DNA of 64,000 nucleotides, taken from Bog-756 sp963824645. Its GTDB lineage: Bacteria; Actinomycetota; Acidimicrobiia; Acidimicrobiales; RAAP-2. The translations under genes and the position numbers were made by a program. This document shows positions 18,343 through 27,500 of this stretch, piece after piece. The stretch lies in NCBI GenBank assembly GCA_963824645.1, contig CAWGQC010000009.1:279704-343703 (forward strand), in the 5' to 3' direction. Numbering within the stretch: the stretch's first letter is position 1; the number at the start of each line of letters is the position of its first letter. Below the pieces are notes generated by a model. That model was not told the DNA's origin and searched no databases. It saw nothing but the letters and a program-made list of their open reading frames with translations.

Positions 18343-19269
18343 CTACGGACTTCGGTCGACACAGCCCAGGGCTGCGGCCAGGGCCGTTGCCTGGGCAGAC
18401 CGAAAGCTTCGGGACACCGCGGCCTTCGGTTGTACGAGGTCGAAACCATGATAGGCGCCCCTCACCACGAGGAGCTCGCATCCGACCCCTGCGTCTTTGA
18501 GTTGGCTGGCATAGGCAAGGTCCTCTTCATAGAACAGGTCGAGAGTTCCGACCCCAAGCCATGCTGGTGGTAGACGAGAGAAATCGTCGTTACGGGCCGG
18601 GGCCGCCAGCCCGCTTGTTTCAATCAACCCGGTCTGTGGGCCCAAATAGGAGTCCCAGCCGAAGCGATTTGCCTTGATGTTCCACAACCGGAAGTTGCTC
18701 TCGTCGATGTCGGTGCGGGTCGTCGTGCGATCATCGAGCATGGGATACGAAAGGAGTTGGAAGGCGGGTTGCACCTCAGCGCTGTCGCCCGCCAGTAAGG
18801 CCAGAGCGGCGGCAAGCCCTCCTCCTGCACTCGCTCCCCCGATGGCAATCCTGGTCGGATCAATGTCGGGTTGTGCGGCCAGCCAGAGAAGAGCGTCGTA
18901 ACAATCGTGCAGCGGGACGGGAAACGGGGACTCGGGCGCCAGCCGGTACTCGACGGAGGCAACCACGATCCCCAGCTGCTTGGCGAAGTACCGACAGAGC
19001 TGGTCATCCTGAGCGGCTGAGCCCAGCACGAAGCCGCCTCCGTGGATCCACAACAGTGCGGGCAGACGCTTCTCCCTCGCTGTGCGGCCAAACACCCGCA
19101 GAGAGACGGGGCCGATCGAGGTCACACTCATGCCACTCGTAGGCTTACTGGGCATCAGCCCATTGAGGGCCCGGGCGACACCCAACGACCGCCGGCCTAT
19201 CGAGCCGCGTGGCAGCCAGCGGGCCGCCTTGCGCAGATCAGGATGAAACTCGCCGGTGGGAGGCGTCAC
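18343..19269 (-). CDS. Alpha/beta hydrolase of the hormone-sensitive-lipase family (esterase)
   Basis: 308 residues from GTG 19269. Oxyanion-hole motif HGGGF precedes the nucleophile elbow GGASAGGGLAAAL (GxSAG, catalytic Ser); the catalytic Asp is likely in GTLDLFYEED and the His in RGAYHGFD. The N-terminus (AARWLPRGSIG) and absence of a signal peptide indicate a cytoplasmic enzyme hydrolysing short acyl esters. The length is typical for family IV esterases. Divergent from the small secreted-protein gene at 19562 (292 bp between). Confidence 0.88.
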   Translation of the reverse strand: MTPPTGEFHPDLRKAARWLPRGSIGRRSLGVARALNGLMPSKPTSGMSVTSIGPVSLRVFGRTAREKRLPALLWIHGGGFVLGSAAQDDQLCRYFAKQLGIVVASVEYRLAPESPFPVPLHDCYDALLWLAAQPDIDPTRIAIGGASAGGGLAAALALLAGDSAEVQPAFQLLSYPMLDDRTTTRTDIDESNFRLWNIKANRFGWDSYLGPQTGLIETSGLAAPARNDDFSRLPPAWLGVGTLDLFYEEDLAYASQLKDAGVGCELLVVRGAYHGFDLVQPKAAVSRSFRSAQATALAAALGCVDRSP

Positions 19270-19561
19270 CAGTCACCCGTCCTTGTGACGGTCTTCTCCG
19301 ACGTGGGCAGTGATGCACCTTTTTGGATCCTCGTGGTGATGCGCCATTGTCTCAGACGCCCACAGGGAGTGCTCTGCCTTCCCGTCCCTGTCATCTCGCG
19401 CTGCGTCGGCAAGCCCGGGGCCGACGCAGTCGTCCACCTTGCTCACGAGCGGGTCGACCCTGCTGTGGCTAACATCCCACGATGGGCCTGCGCCGGTGGT
19501 TTCATCGGGCGTGTCTGGCCAGGCGTGGGTTCGGCCGTGTCGAAGAAAGGGGTGGTGCTCA

Positions 19562-20209
19562 ATGAGACGACGGGTAACGGTGGCGCTGTCCGCCGCATTG
19601 GTTACATGCAGTCTTGCCGTTGTGAGCCTTGCCACCCCGGCCTACGCCAGTGTCCCGGCGACCGGACTGATCACCTGCACCATGGTGGTCGGTACGACGG
19701 CATCGTCCGGAACGGTGACCCATGGCTTGAGCTCGACGGGGACAGCCACCCACGTCAAGGTCAAGTTCGCCACGACCTTCACTTGTGCTTCCCCGCAAGC
19801 GGTGACCTCGCCTGCCGGCGTTGTGGTGACGGGGGGAACCATGAAGGGATCGGCGGCATACGTGGCCGCCTCCGCCTCCCAACCGGCCAACACCTGCGCT
19901 GACTTCAATGGCGTCGATCTCCTCAGCCTTGGGGGGGTCGTTATCAAATGGACACAATCGCCCAGTGCGCCGCACATCAGCCCGACGGCTATCAAATACG
20001 TCAATGTCGGTGCAGGAACGGTCTCCGGCGGCGTGATCACTCTGGCCGGATCGCCTAGTCAAGCCATCAAGGGCCCCGGATCCTTCGGCACCCCTAATCC
20101 CCCCAACACCGTGCAGTTGGTCACCAATCTGCCTCCCGTGTCGACGTGCCCGGCCGCAACCCCCGCGCACACACCTTTCGTCATCACAGGCGGAACCATC
20201 AACGTCTGA
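19562..20209 (+). CDS. Secreted protein of unknown function
   Basis: 215 residues. ATG 19562 follows GAAAGGGG and starts a clear signal peptide (RRRVTVALSAALVTCSLAVV, cleavage after AYA). The mature protein is Thr/Ser/Val rich with three cysteine-containing segments (LITCTMVVG, FTCASPQAV, NTCADFNGV) and a conserved-looking GGVVIKWTQ. It shares length, cysteine placement and THVKVKF-type strands with the broken gene at 6574, suggesting a small exported family in this organism. No enzymatic motif seen. Confidence 0.65.
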   Translation: MRRRVTVALSAALVTCSLAVVSLATPAYASVPATGLITCTMVVGTTASSGTVTHGLSSTGTATHVKVKFATTFTCASPQAVTSPAGVVVTGGTMKGSAAYVAASASQPANTCADFNGVDLLSLGGVVIKWTQSPSAPHISPTAIKYVNVGAGTVSGGVITLAGSPSQAIKGPGSFGTPNPPNTVQLVTNLPPVSTCPAATPAHTPFVITGGTINV

Positions 20210-20347
20210 GACCGAGCGAACCGGGAGGGTATCGGAACGGTCACTGTGATTCCGACCCGTGCTCGAGGACACCCGGAGTTGGGCGCCGTCCTGGCAGGAA
20301 TGAGCATCCGGGATCCTGGTGTCAACCCATACGGTGGGACAGAGCCA

Positions 20348-20584
20348 TCAATCTTCGGAGAGGGCGGCGAAATCCCGCTTGGTTTTCTTGTACCACCCCA
20401 TTCCCGAAATGGGATGTTTCCACCTACCTTTCATCTCCTTCAGAGCGCTTTCGTGCGTTGCGTCACCGTTGCCCACCATTTCCTGCAAATGGCTGTCTTG
20501 CCCTTTTATGACCTCATCAGCAGTGGCGCCCTGGAGGGCGAAGTCACACGGTCCACCCAACTGCTTACATGTCATTGTCTTCAT
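20348..20584 (-). CDS. DUF1059 family small protein
   Basis: 78 residues from ATG 20584 (MKTMTCKQLGGPCDFALQG). The CxxxGGxCD start, then GDATHESALKEMKGRWKHPI and a tail GWYKKTKRDFAAL, match the conserved DUF1059 pattern. Members are small soluble proteins with two cysteines near the N-terminus; function unknown, possibly metal-binding. It is downstream of and co-oriented with the VOC gene (69 bp), and may belong to the AraC/VOC group. Confidence 0.8.
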   Translation of the reverse strand: MKTMTCKQLGGPCDFALQGATADEVIKGQDSHLQEMVGNGDATHESALKEMKGRWKHPISGMGWYKKTKRDFAALSED

Positions 20585-20653
20585 CGGTCTGGCCTCATTC
20601 CTTGGTGTTATCGATTGGGACAAGTGAGCGGACGACGGGCGCAATTGGGCGGC

Positions 20654-21052
20654 TCATCCCTGTTGGATGCGGACAGTGTTGCCCGAGGCATCGCGGAACG
20701 CGCAGTCGCGTACACCCCAGGGCTGAGATGCCGGTTCCTGGAGTACCTCGGCGCCCGATGCCCGGACCTTCTCGAAAGTGGTGTCGAGATCGTCGGAGCG
20801 GAGGATGGCAGCCTGCAACGATCCCTGTGTCACGAGTGACAGGAGGGCGTCGCCTTCAGCCTGCGAGCGCCCGCCGTGCGGCTGAAACAGAACGATGTCG
20901 ACGTCCTGTCCGGGGGCACCGACGGTGACCCAGCGGAATCCGCCGGCGGACACATCGGTGCGGACTTCCAATCCGAGAGCGTCGCGGTAGAAGCCCAGCG
21001 CAGCGTCAGGGTCGTGGACCGGGATGAACATGGCGGACACGGTGACTGTCAT
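20654..21052 (-). CDS. VOC (glyoxalase/bleomycin-resistance) superfamily protein
   Basis: 132 residues from ATG 21052 (MTVTVSAMFIPVHDPDAALG). The paired beta-alpha-beta-beta-beta modules are visible: FYRDALGLEVRTD, then GFRWVTVGAPGQDVDIVLF, then LDTTFEKVRASGAEVLQEP and FRDASGNTVRIQQ. This is the standard form of small VOC proteins that use a metal for lyase, isomerase or sequestration chemistry. An AraC-type regulator lies just upstream on the same strand, a common arrangement for inducible VOC genes. Confidence 0.85.
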   Translation of the reverse strand: MTVTVSAMFIPVHDPDAALGFYRDALGLEVRTDVSAGGFRWVTVGAPGQDVDIVLFQPHGGRSQAEGDALLSLVTQGSLQAAILRSDDLDTTFEKVRASGAEVLQEPASQPWGVRDCAFRDASGNTVRIQQG

Positions 21053-21175
21053 GTCGCAAGAGTACGGCCACCCGATCGCCGATTGCTTCTCCGATCCTGC
21101 TCGGTCCCGGTGGATCGGGCCACCCACATGTCCTGGACCCGAACGGAGAGCCGCCCTTCAACCGGTTCGGGGGGC

Positions 21176-21586
21176 TCAGACCGTGACCGTGGTGCGCTGC
21201 GGTCGGGTAGCGAACATCCTCACGCAAGAGGGAAGGAACTCGAGCTGACGATGATCACTGGCCCGGTACTGCGAGGGCGTAACGCCGACGATCTCGGTGA
21301 AGCGCGAACTGAACGAACCCAGCGACGTACAGCCCACGGCGATACAGGTGTCGGTGACGGAATTTCCCTGACGCAGTAGAGCTTTGGCGCGCTCGATGCG
21401 TCGCGTCATGAGATAGGAGTAGGGGGTCTCACCATAGGCTGTTCGGAACTTGCGCGAGAAGTGTGCAGGGGACATAACTGCGGTGCGAGCCATGGCCGGA
21501 ACATCGAGGGGCTGTGCGTAGTTGCGGTCTATGAAGTCACGCGCCTGACGTAGGTACACAAGGTCGACCATCTCGTCGGGCATCAT
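21176..21586 (-). CDS. AraC-family transcriptional regulator (DNA-binding domain only)
   Basis: About 136 residues from ATG 21586 (an upstream start at 21643 would add 19 residues). Two helix-turn-helix motifs are clear: DVPAMARTAVMSPAHFSRKF and SVTDTCIAVGCTSLGSFSSR, followed by the family signature GVTPSQYRA. No sugar-binding domain, so the effector, if any, must act differently. It precedes the VOC and DUF1059 genes in the same direction and likely controls them. Confidence 0.85.
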   Translation of the reverse strand: MMPDEMVDLVYLRQARDFIDRNYAQPLDVPAMARTAVMSPAHFSRKFRTAYGETPYSYLMTRRIERAKALLRQGNSVTDTCIAVGCTSLGSFSSRFTEIVGVTPSQYRASDHRQLEFLPSCVRMFATRPQRTTVTV

Positions 21587-21806
21587 GTCCACGACCGTAC
21601 TCCAGTCGGGGCTTTCGGTCGAAGCACACCGGCTCAACGACAAGCGGAACTCGAGGTCGAGTGCGCACAGGCCAGCGGGATGGCGGGATTGCGGCGGCGA
21701 TCAGAGAGCAGGGCGTCCCATGAGCGTGCCATCGCGGGCCGCCCTCGCCAACAGACAGGGCACGCGGTCATCCCACCCCGATCGCCGACTGGCGACGGAG
21801 TCGTTT

Positions 21807-22850
21807 CTAGTGATGCGCCGTTCGGGCCGGGTCCATCGATCGGTGCCTGAATGCGTGGCGGTAGGCCTGGGGGCTGATGTGGACCACCCGGCCAAAGTGC
21901 TTTCGCAGATTTCCCGCCGTGGAGAAACCGCTCTCGACGGCCACGATCTCAACGGGCAGATCACTGGTCTCGAGCAGACGCTGAGCCAGCTTCACCCGCT
22001 GCCCTTGCAGCCAACGGTGCGGAGTGGTCCCTGTGGCGGCCTGGAAGCGCCGGGCAAAGTTCCGGGTGCTCATGGCTGCTCGAGCGGCCAGATCCTCGAT
22101 GGTCAGTGGCTCATCGAGGTGAGCTTGCATCCACTCCACAGTGTCGGACAGGAGGTCCAGGTCGTCCAAGCTGGGGAGGGGTTTGTCGATGTACTGGGCC
22201 TGTCCGCCGTCCCGTTGAGGTGGGACGACCAGTTGACGGGCCAGGAGCGTCGCCACTTCACTCCCATGGTCCTGCCGGACGATATGGAGGCAGAGATCGA
22301 TGCCGGCCGCACTGCCGGCCCCGGTCAGGATGTCACCGTCATCGACGAACAGGACGTCGGGATCCACCGATAGTAGGGGAAAGCGACGAGCCAGTTCGTC
22401 GCACTCCGTCCAGTGGGCGGCGGCCCGGCGTCCGTCGAGCAGGCCCGCCTCGGCCAGCACGAAGGCACCGCCGCACAGCGACAACATCCGGCTCCCGCGG
22501 GCGTGGGCCCGTCGCAGTGCTTGGAATATCTCTGCCGGAATCTCGGAGGGTCGGTAGGTCGGGGCCACGATGACCGTGTCGACCCTGTCCAGTACGTCGA
22601 GTCCGAAGGGCACGATGATCTGGAAACCGCTGTCCGACGTCAACGGGGCCGAATTATCCCCGCAGACGAACAACCGATACCAGGGATGGCCGGGCGCCAC
22701 CCACCGGTCGTCGCCGAAGATCTCACAGGCCACCCCGAGCTCGAAGGCGGTAAATCCCTCGGACAGAACGATGGCTACGTTGTGGACCTTTCGCTGGCCC
22801 GCTCGGGCCCTTGTGGGTGAGGCATCCGATTTGGCAGGTTCGTCGCGCAC
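21807..22850 (-). CDS. GlxA-type transcriptional regulator: DJ-1/PfpI domain plus AraC HTH
   Basis: 347 residues from GTG 22850 (GGCAGGA upstream); a longer frame to 22961 has non-homologous sequence. N-terminal class-I glutamine amidotransferase-like (DJ-1/PfpI) domain, VHNVAIVLSEGFTAFELG to MLSLCGGAFVLAEAGLLDGR, with the nucleophile-elbow cysteine in SLCGGA. The C-terminal AraC domain has LTIEDLAARAAMSTRNFARR and LPVEIVAVESGFSTAGNLRK then VHISPQAYR. Such proteins sense small metabolites and regulate adjacent genes. The divergent gene at 22904 starts 53 bp away and is a candidate target. Confidence 0.88.
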   Translation of the reverse strand: MRDEPAKSDASPTRARAGQRKVHNVAIVLSEGFTAFELGVACEIFGDDRWVAPGHPWYRLFVCGDNSAPLTSDSGFQIIVPFGLDVLDRVDTVIVAPTYRPSEIPAEIFQALRRAHARGSRMLSLCGGAFVLAEAGLLDGRRAAAHWTECDELARRFPLLSVDPDVLFVDDGDILTGAGSAAGIDLCLHIVRQDHGSEVATLLARQLVVPPQRDGGQAQYIDKPLPSLDDLDLLSDTVEWMQAHLDEPLTIEDLAARAAMSTRNFARRFQAATGTTPHRWLQGQRVKLAQRLLETSDLPVEIVAVESGFSTAGNLRKHFGRVVHISPQAYRHAFRHRSMDPARTAHH

Positions 22851-22903
22851 TATGTCAATCCTGCCACTTTCGCACCGCCGGTTGCATGGCTCACCATCAA
22901 AGG

Positions 22904-23515
22904 GTGACAACTTCCCGAATCCTCCAGACCATGGCCAGTGGACCCACCAGCTCGCTGCCACCGGGCGAACGCCGTCAGCGCCGACAGACGGTCAGAGCCC
23001 TGCGCCTCCGGTCCCAGGGCTCGACCAGGGGGACGGCGACCCTTCTCCTCTTCGAACCGGCCTTTCCGCACCGATTGACCGCCCGATCCAACTGCAGGTG
23101 GTCGAGAGCCCTCGCTCGGCTACTGGCTCCTTGGCTCGATCGCCGGCTGGTCGAGGGTAAGCCGCCCGAGTCCCATCTCCTGTTGGCGGCCCGGGCCCAC
23201 GCCCTGGTCATGCCGGCCCGCCGGCAGTCCCTGGCCTACCAGTGGGACGATCTACTGGCACAGGCTCGACGACCACCACAGCCCCGTGATCCCCGGTCGT
23301 CCCTCAACCGGGACAGCATCGTGGCCCACGAACCGGACATCCGGGCTCTGCTCGATGTCCTGGTGGCACCGACGCCCGGCCCCGTCCGGGGCATAGCCAC
23401 CCTGAGCTGGCTCCTCACCGACGGGACCGGACCCCTCTACAACCATCGATGTTCCGATGGGCTCGGGGCAGCCCTACGGGACGCCGCCGCTCTTCTCGAT
23501 CCTTCGGCCATCTGA
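22904..23515 (+). CDS. Uncharacterised protein, paralogue of the one at 34517
   Basis: 203 residues from GTG 22904. Basic N-terminus, then a region shared with the 34517 product: LARLLAPWLDRRL, PPESHLLLAARAHALV, NRDSIVAHEPDIRALLDVLV and a final SWLLTDGTGPLYNHR...LLDP. The invariants include RAH, N-R-x-S and SWLLxDGxGPxY. No signal peptide, membrane helix or known catalytic motif. Predicted mainly helical. The pair is diverged, implying an old duplication or separate arrivals. Divergent from the GlxA-type regulator. Function unknown. Confidence 0.65.
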   Translation: MTTSRILQTMASGPTSSLPPGERRQRRQTVRALRLRSQGSTRGTATLLLFEPAFPHRLTARSNCRWSRALARLLAPWLDRRLVEGKPPESHLLLAARAHALVMPARRQSLAYQWDDLLAQARRPPQPRDPRSSLNRDSIVAHEPDIRALLDVLVAPTPGPVRGIATLSWLLTDGTGPLYNHRCSDGLGAALRDAAALLDPSAI

Positions 23516-23542
23516 ACCGGTTGGCTGTCGGCGGCTGAACGT

Positions 23543-23980
23543 TCAGCCGTCCTCCGGGGGCGCATCGGGACCGACAACACCTCCGGCCACCACGACGGCC
23601 AGTCGGTCCAGATAGTGATCCCATCCCTGGGTGTGATCGTCGACGGCGTCGGCGGGCAGTCCCCGGTGGACGAAACGGACTCTGGTCTTGTCGCCGTCGG
23701 GCGTCAGGGTGATCTCGACCTCGGTCGACCGAGCGGGAATGGGATGGTCGGGCTCGTCCCATCCGAAGGTGAACACCACCTTGCGATCGGGCACCACCTC
23801 CACGAAATCACCAACCGCCGGGTGTCGGCCCTGGATGTTCACCCGGTACGCGCCTCCGACCCGGGGATCGAGCTCGGCCTCCGTACCCAACCATTGGACA
23901 TGCTGTGTCGGATCGGTGAGGAAGGGGAAGATCGTCGCCGGACTGGCGTCCATCACGACCTCTCGCATCAACTCAGCCAT
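23543..23980 (-). CDS. SRPBCC (AHSA1-like) domain protein
   Basis: 145 residues from ATG 23980. MREVVMDASPATIFPFLTDP opens the START/Bet v1-like fold; then WLGTEAELDPRVGGAYRVN and VVFTFGWDEPDHPI, TEVEITLTPDGDKTRVRFVH and DHYLDRLAVV. This is the activator-of-Hsp90-ATPase-like subgroup, binding hydrophobic ligands in a cavity. It overlaps the ArsR gene by eight bases; ArsR/SRPBCC pairs are very common and usually form one autoregulated operon. Confidence 0.88.
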   Translation of the reverse strand: MAELMREVVMDASPATIFPFLTDPTQHVQWLGTEAELDPRVGGAYRVNIQGRHPAVGDFVEVVPDRKVVFTFGWDEPDHPIPARSTEVEITLTPDGDKTRVRFVHRGLPADAVDDHTQGWDHYLDRLAVVVAGGVVGPDAPPEDG

Positions 23981-24296
23981 CAGTGGTTCCTTTCTCTCGT
24001 TGGGCCGATTCGGCCAGGTCCTGCAGTCGTTGCAGACTTCCGGTCCAGTACTCGTCGAGGAACTCCCGCAGCCTGTCCATCTGGGCATGGTTGGCCCGGT
24101 ACAGCCGTCGGGTCCCGTCGCGCCGTTCGACTACCAGTTCGGCCTCCCTCAGGACGCCGAGGTGTTGGGAAACGGCCGACCGGGTCACATCGTTGAACCG
24201 GGCCGCAATCTCGGTGGCGGGAAGTTCGGCCGACCACACCAGCCGGAGGATCTCCCGCCGTCGGGGCTCGGCCAGCGCCTTCAGAGCTGCGTCCAT
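23973..24296 (-). CDS. ArsR-family winged-helix repressor
   Basis: 107 residues from ATG 24296. MDAALKALAEPRRREILRLV then ELPATEIAARFNDVTRSAVS (recognition helix) and HLGVLREAELVVERRDGTRR (wing) define the ArsR fold. No metal-binding CxC motif is present, so it is likely a non-metal ArsR of the type paired with SRPBCC proteins. A near-perfect palindrome immediately upstream (24312-24345) is its probable operator, repressing both genes. Confidence 0.9.
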   Translation of the reverse strand: MDAALKALAEPRRREILRLVWSAELPATEIAARFNDVTRSAVSQHLGVLREAELVVERRDGTRRLYRANHAQMDRLREFLDEYWTGSLQRLQDLAESAQREKGTTDG

Positions 24297-24311
24297 GGAT
24301 TCATGTTAGCG

Positions 24312-24345
24312 ATTACTTACGTTAGTGTCAACTAACCTAAGTAAT
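24312..24345. promoter_or_regulatory. ArsR operator: 34-bp inverted repeat
   Basis: ATTACTTACGTTAG (24312-24325), six-base spacer, CTAACCTAAGTAAT (24332-24345): 14-base arms with a single mismatch. It lies 16 bp upstream of the ArsR start in an AT-rich patch, typical for an autorepressor covering its promoter. Confidence 0.7.
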
Positions 24346-24492
24346 GGGCCCCCGACCGGCCACCATTACCCGTTCAAGCGACAAGCGGGCCGGGCTCCGA
24401 ACCTATTCCCCCATCCATCCCCGCCCACGAGCAGATCGCCGTCGGAGGGCGGCACCGTGCGATTGCACGGTATTGCACGGTAGCGATGGCCA

Positions 24493-24530
24493 CCGGCCGG
24501 CACCCCACCCGGTGAGGGGCCGGCGCCGAA
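24493..24530. terminator. GC-rich hairpin after the beta-helix/YVTN gene
   Basis: GCCGG-CACCCC...GGGG-CCGGC can form a strong stem just beyond the stop of the large gene at 24536 (minus strand). No T-run follows on the minus strand, so it is only a possible terminator. Confidence 0.3.
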
Positions 24531-24535
24531 CTCGT

Positions 24536-27500
24536 TCAGGAGTAGGTGAAGTGGTCGGCCGACCCCTTGGCCGAGGTGCCACCCTTGGTGGTCACGGTGA
24601 TGTCGACGGTTCCCGAACCCTCGGGGGAAACCACGGTGATCGAGGTGGCCGAATTGACGGTCAGGCTTTCAGCCGCCGTGGTGCCGAACTTGACGGCGGT
24701 GGCCCCGGTGAAGCCGGTGCCGGTGATGGTCACGGCCGTGCCGCCGTTGGGGGAACCGGTGGCCGGTTTGATGGAGGAAACCGTCGGGGGGCCGATGACG
24801 ATCGATCCCTCACTGGTCAGCACCTCGTCGGGCCAGGCGATGCTGACCGGTCCGGTGGCGGCTCCGTTCGGCACCAACACGGCCAGCTTGGTGGCGGTAG
24901 CCGAGGTCACCGCCCCGGCGATGGTCGACCCACTGATCGACGTGAAGGACACGGTGGGTCGGGTCTGACCGGTGCTGCTCAGCAGGTCGGTACCGGATAC
25001 AGCCAGGGTCTTGCCGATCGTCCCTTTGGCCCCCACCGCGGTGGGATTTTCGGTCAGGGTCTGGACCCCGTCGATGCGGAACCGGGGGTCACTGCCGGGC
25101 ACCTGGATGGTGGCCTCCACGCCGCTGGGCACCACGGCCAGAGTGGCACAGGGGGCAGGCACTCGAGTCGAACACTTCTTCAGGAATGAGGGAGTGGGGG
25201 CCGAACCCTGGAAGCAGATCTGGATGCCCTTGGTCTTGGTGGGCCCGGTGATCAGGTCACTGACGTCGACGTCTCCGGTCGGGATGAAGCTGGCGCTGTA
25301 GGTGGTGATGGCCGAGGCCACCCGGAAGCCCTTGTGCGAGCAGCTCAGCTGACCCGCTCCCGAGGTGACGGTCAGGGTGCCCGTCTGGGACCCGGCTGCG
25401 GGAACGGTGACGGTGACGGCCTGGGGTGGCGACATGGGCGTGCCCGTCGTGGTCACCGCCGCCTGGCAGGTGTTGTCGGTCGTGCAGTCGGCCACGGCGA
25501 TGGTCACGTTGGTCGAGGCGGTCACCGCGCCCGATCCGTTGAGGCTCACGGTCTGGCCGGTAAAGACCTGGCCGGCCGACCCACCGGCGGCATCGGTCTC
25601 GGTCACGGTGGCGTCACAGGACGGCGAGGGCACGGTGCCGGCGCACACCCCGGTGGCGTAGGTGTGGGTGGTGGTGGGCGACCCGGTGACCACCACCGGG
25701 GAGCCGTCACCGAAGGTCCAGCTGTAGGAGACGATGGGCGAGGTACCCGGCACCGACCCCGAGGCGTCGAAGGTGGTGGTGGTGCCGGTGGTGGAGGCCG
25801 ACAGGGAGGCCGTCGGACCCTGATCAGGCATGACCGCGATGGCGTCCGGGACGTCCCCCACGTCGATGGGGTTGCCGGGGACGCCGTTGGAGGTTGTAAC
25901 CGGTGTGACCGAGTCGTTGCCGTAGTTGGCCAGGTAAGCGGTCTGTCCGTCGGGGGAGAAGGCGATCCCGTGCGCATCGGACCCGGCGGTGATCTGGCTG
26001 TCGGCTGAGTTGGTGCTGAGATCGATGGGGGTAAGGGTGTTGCCACTGCTCGTCACGTAGGCGGTCTGGCCGTTGGGGCTGATGGCGATGGAACTCGGGT
26101 TGGAGCCCACTGAAATCGGAGTCTCCGCCGTCTGGGTGGCCAGGTCGATCGGCGTGACCGTCCCGTCCAGGTTGTTGGCCACATAGGCGGTCTGACCGTC
26201 CGGGGTGATGGCGATGGCGTCGGGGAAGTTCCCGACCCCTATGGGCGTGCCAACGGCGTCGTTGCTGGTGTTGACGGGAACGACGTCGTTGTCGCCCGCG
26301 TTGACCACGTAGGCCGTCTGGCCGTCGGGGGCTATGGCGATGGCGGCAGGGCCGGTCCCGACGGCGAAGGGGGCGCCCGCCGTGTTGTTAGCAGTGGAGA
26401 TAGCGGTGACCTTGCCGTTGCCGTAGTCGGCCACATAAGCGGTCTGACCGTCCGGGGTGATGGCGATGGCTTCGGGGTAGGAGGCGCCGGTGGGAATGGG
26501 AGTCCCCGCCGTATTGGTACCGGTGGTGATCGGCGTCACCGTGGCGTCGCCCTGGTTGGCCACGTAAGCGGTCTGTCCGTTGGGCGAGATGGCGATGGCG
26601 TCGGGCTGGTCCCCGACGGTGATCGGGGTGTCGGCCGTGCCGGTGGCGGTGCTGATGGGGGTGACCGTGTCATCGTTGCGGTTGGCCACATAGGCGTAAG
26701 GGGCGGGGCCGGCCTGGGTGTGGGCCGGATAGGACGCGGTGCCGTTGAAGGTGGTCCCGAGCACGGTCATGGAGAAGCTGTCACCCTGATTCACCGGTCC
26801 GTAGTACGGATAGGCGGAGCCGAAGGTAAAGGTGATCTGATCGTCCGAGTAGGAGGAGACCGACACACCGACGAAGTCCCCGAAAGGTCCGTCACCCTCG
26901 CCGCCACCGAAACCGTCCAACAGATAGAACTGCTGCCCGTAGTCCGAACCGGTGAAACCGCCGTAGGCGGGGACCGGAGTACCGAGGTTGGCCTGGGTGC
27001 CGAATCCCGATCCCCACACGGTCACGGTGGGAGAGGCCGGCGTGCCCCCGAAGGTGACGGCGCTGATGGTGGGGGCGGTCGATGTCGTCTGGGTGGCGCC
27101 TATGTTGCAACTGCCGCCCGGAGCACTGGGCACGGCCTGCTGGTCGGTGGTCGGGCAGACCGCAGTGGCTCCGACATTGGTGTTGTTGGGGATGGCCCCG
27201 ACGGTGGGGCTGTCCGAGTCGGGCAAGATGGTCGGGGTCAACCCCTGGTTCTGCTTGAGGGCCCCCAGGGTCACGTCCACAGTGGGCGAATCGCTGATGC
27301 TGCCGGTGGCCGTCAAACCGCAGGAACCGTCGTCGTCGATGTTGTAGCCCAAGTCGGTGATCGCACCGGCGCACTCGCTGCCGGTGGGGGCGCCGGCCAG
27401 AATGGTGGCCCCGAGGCTGGCGGTGCCGCTACCCCCGTTATCGGCGCTGTCGACCGATCCGCCGTGGTCGGTGGCGTAGTTCTCCGAGAAGGTCGAGCTG

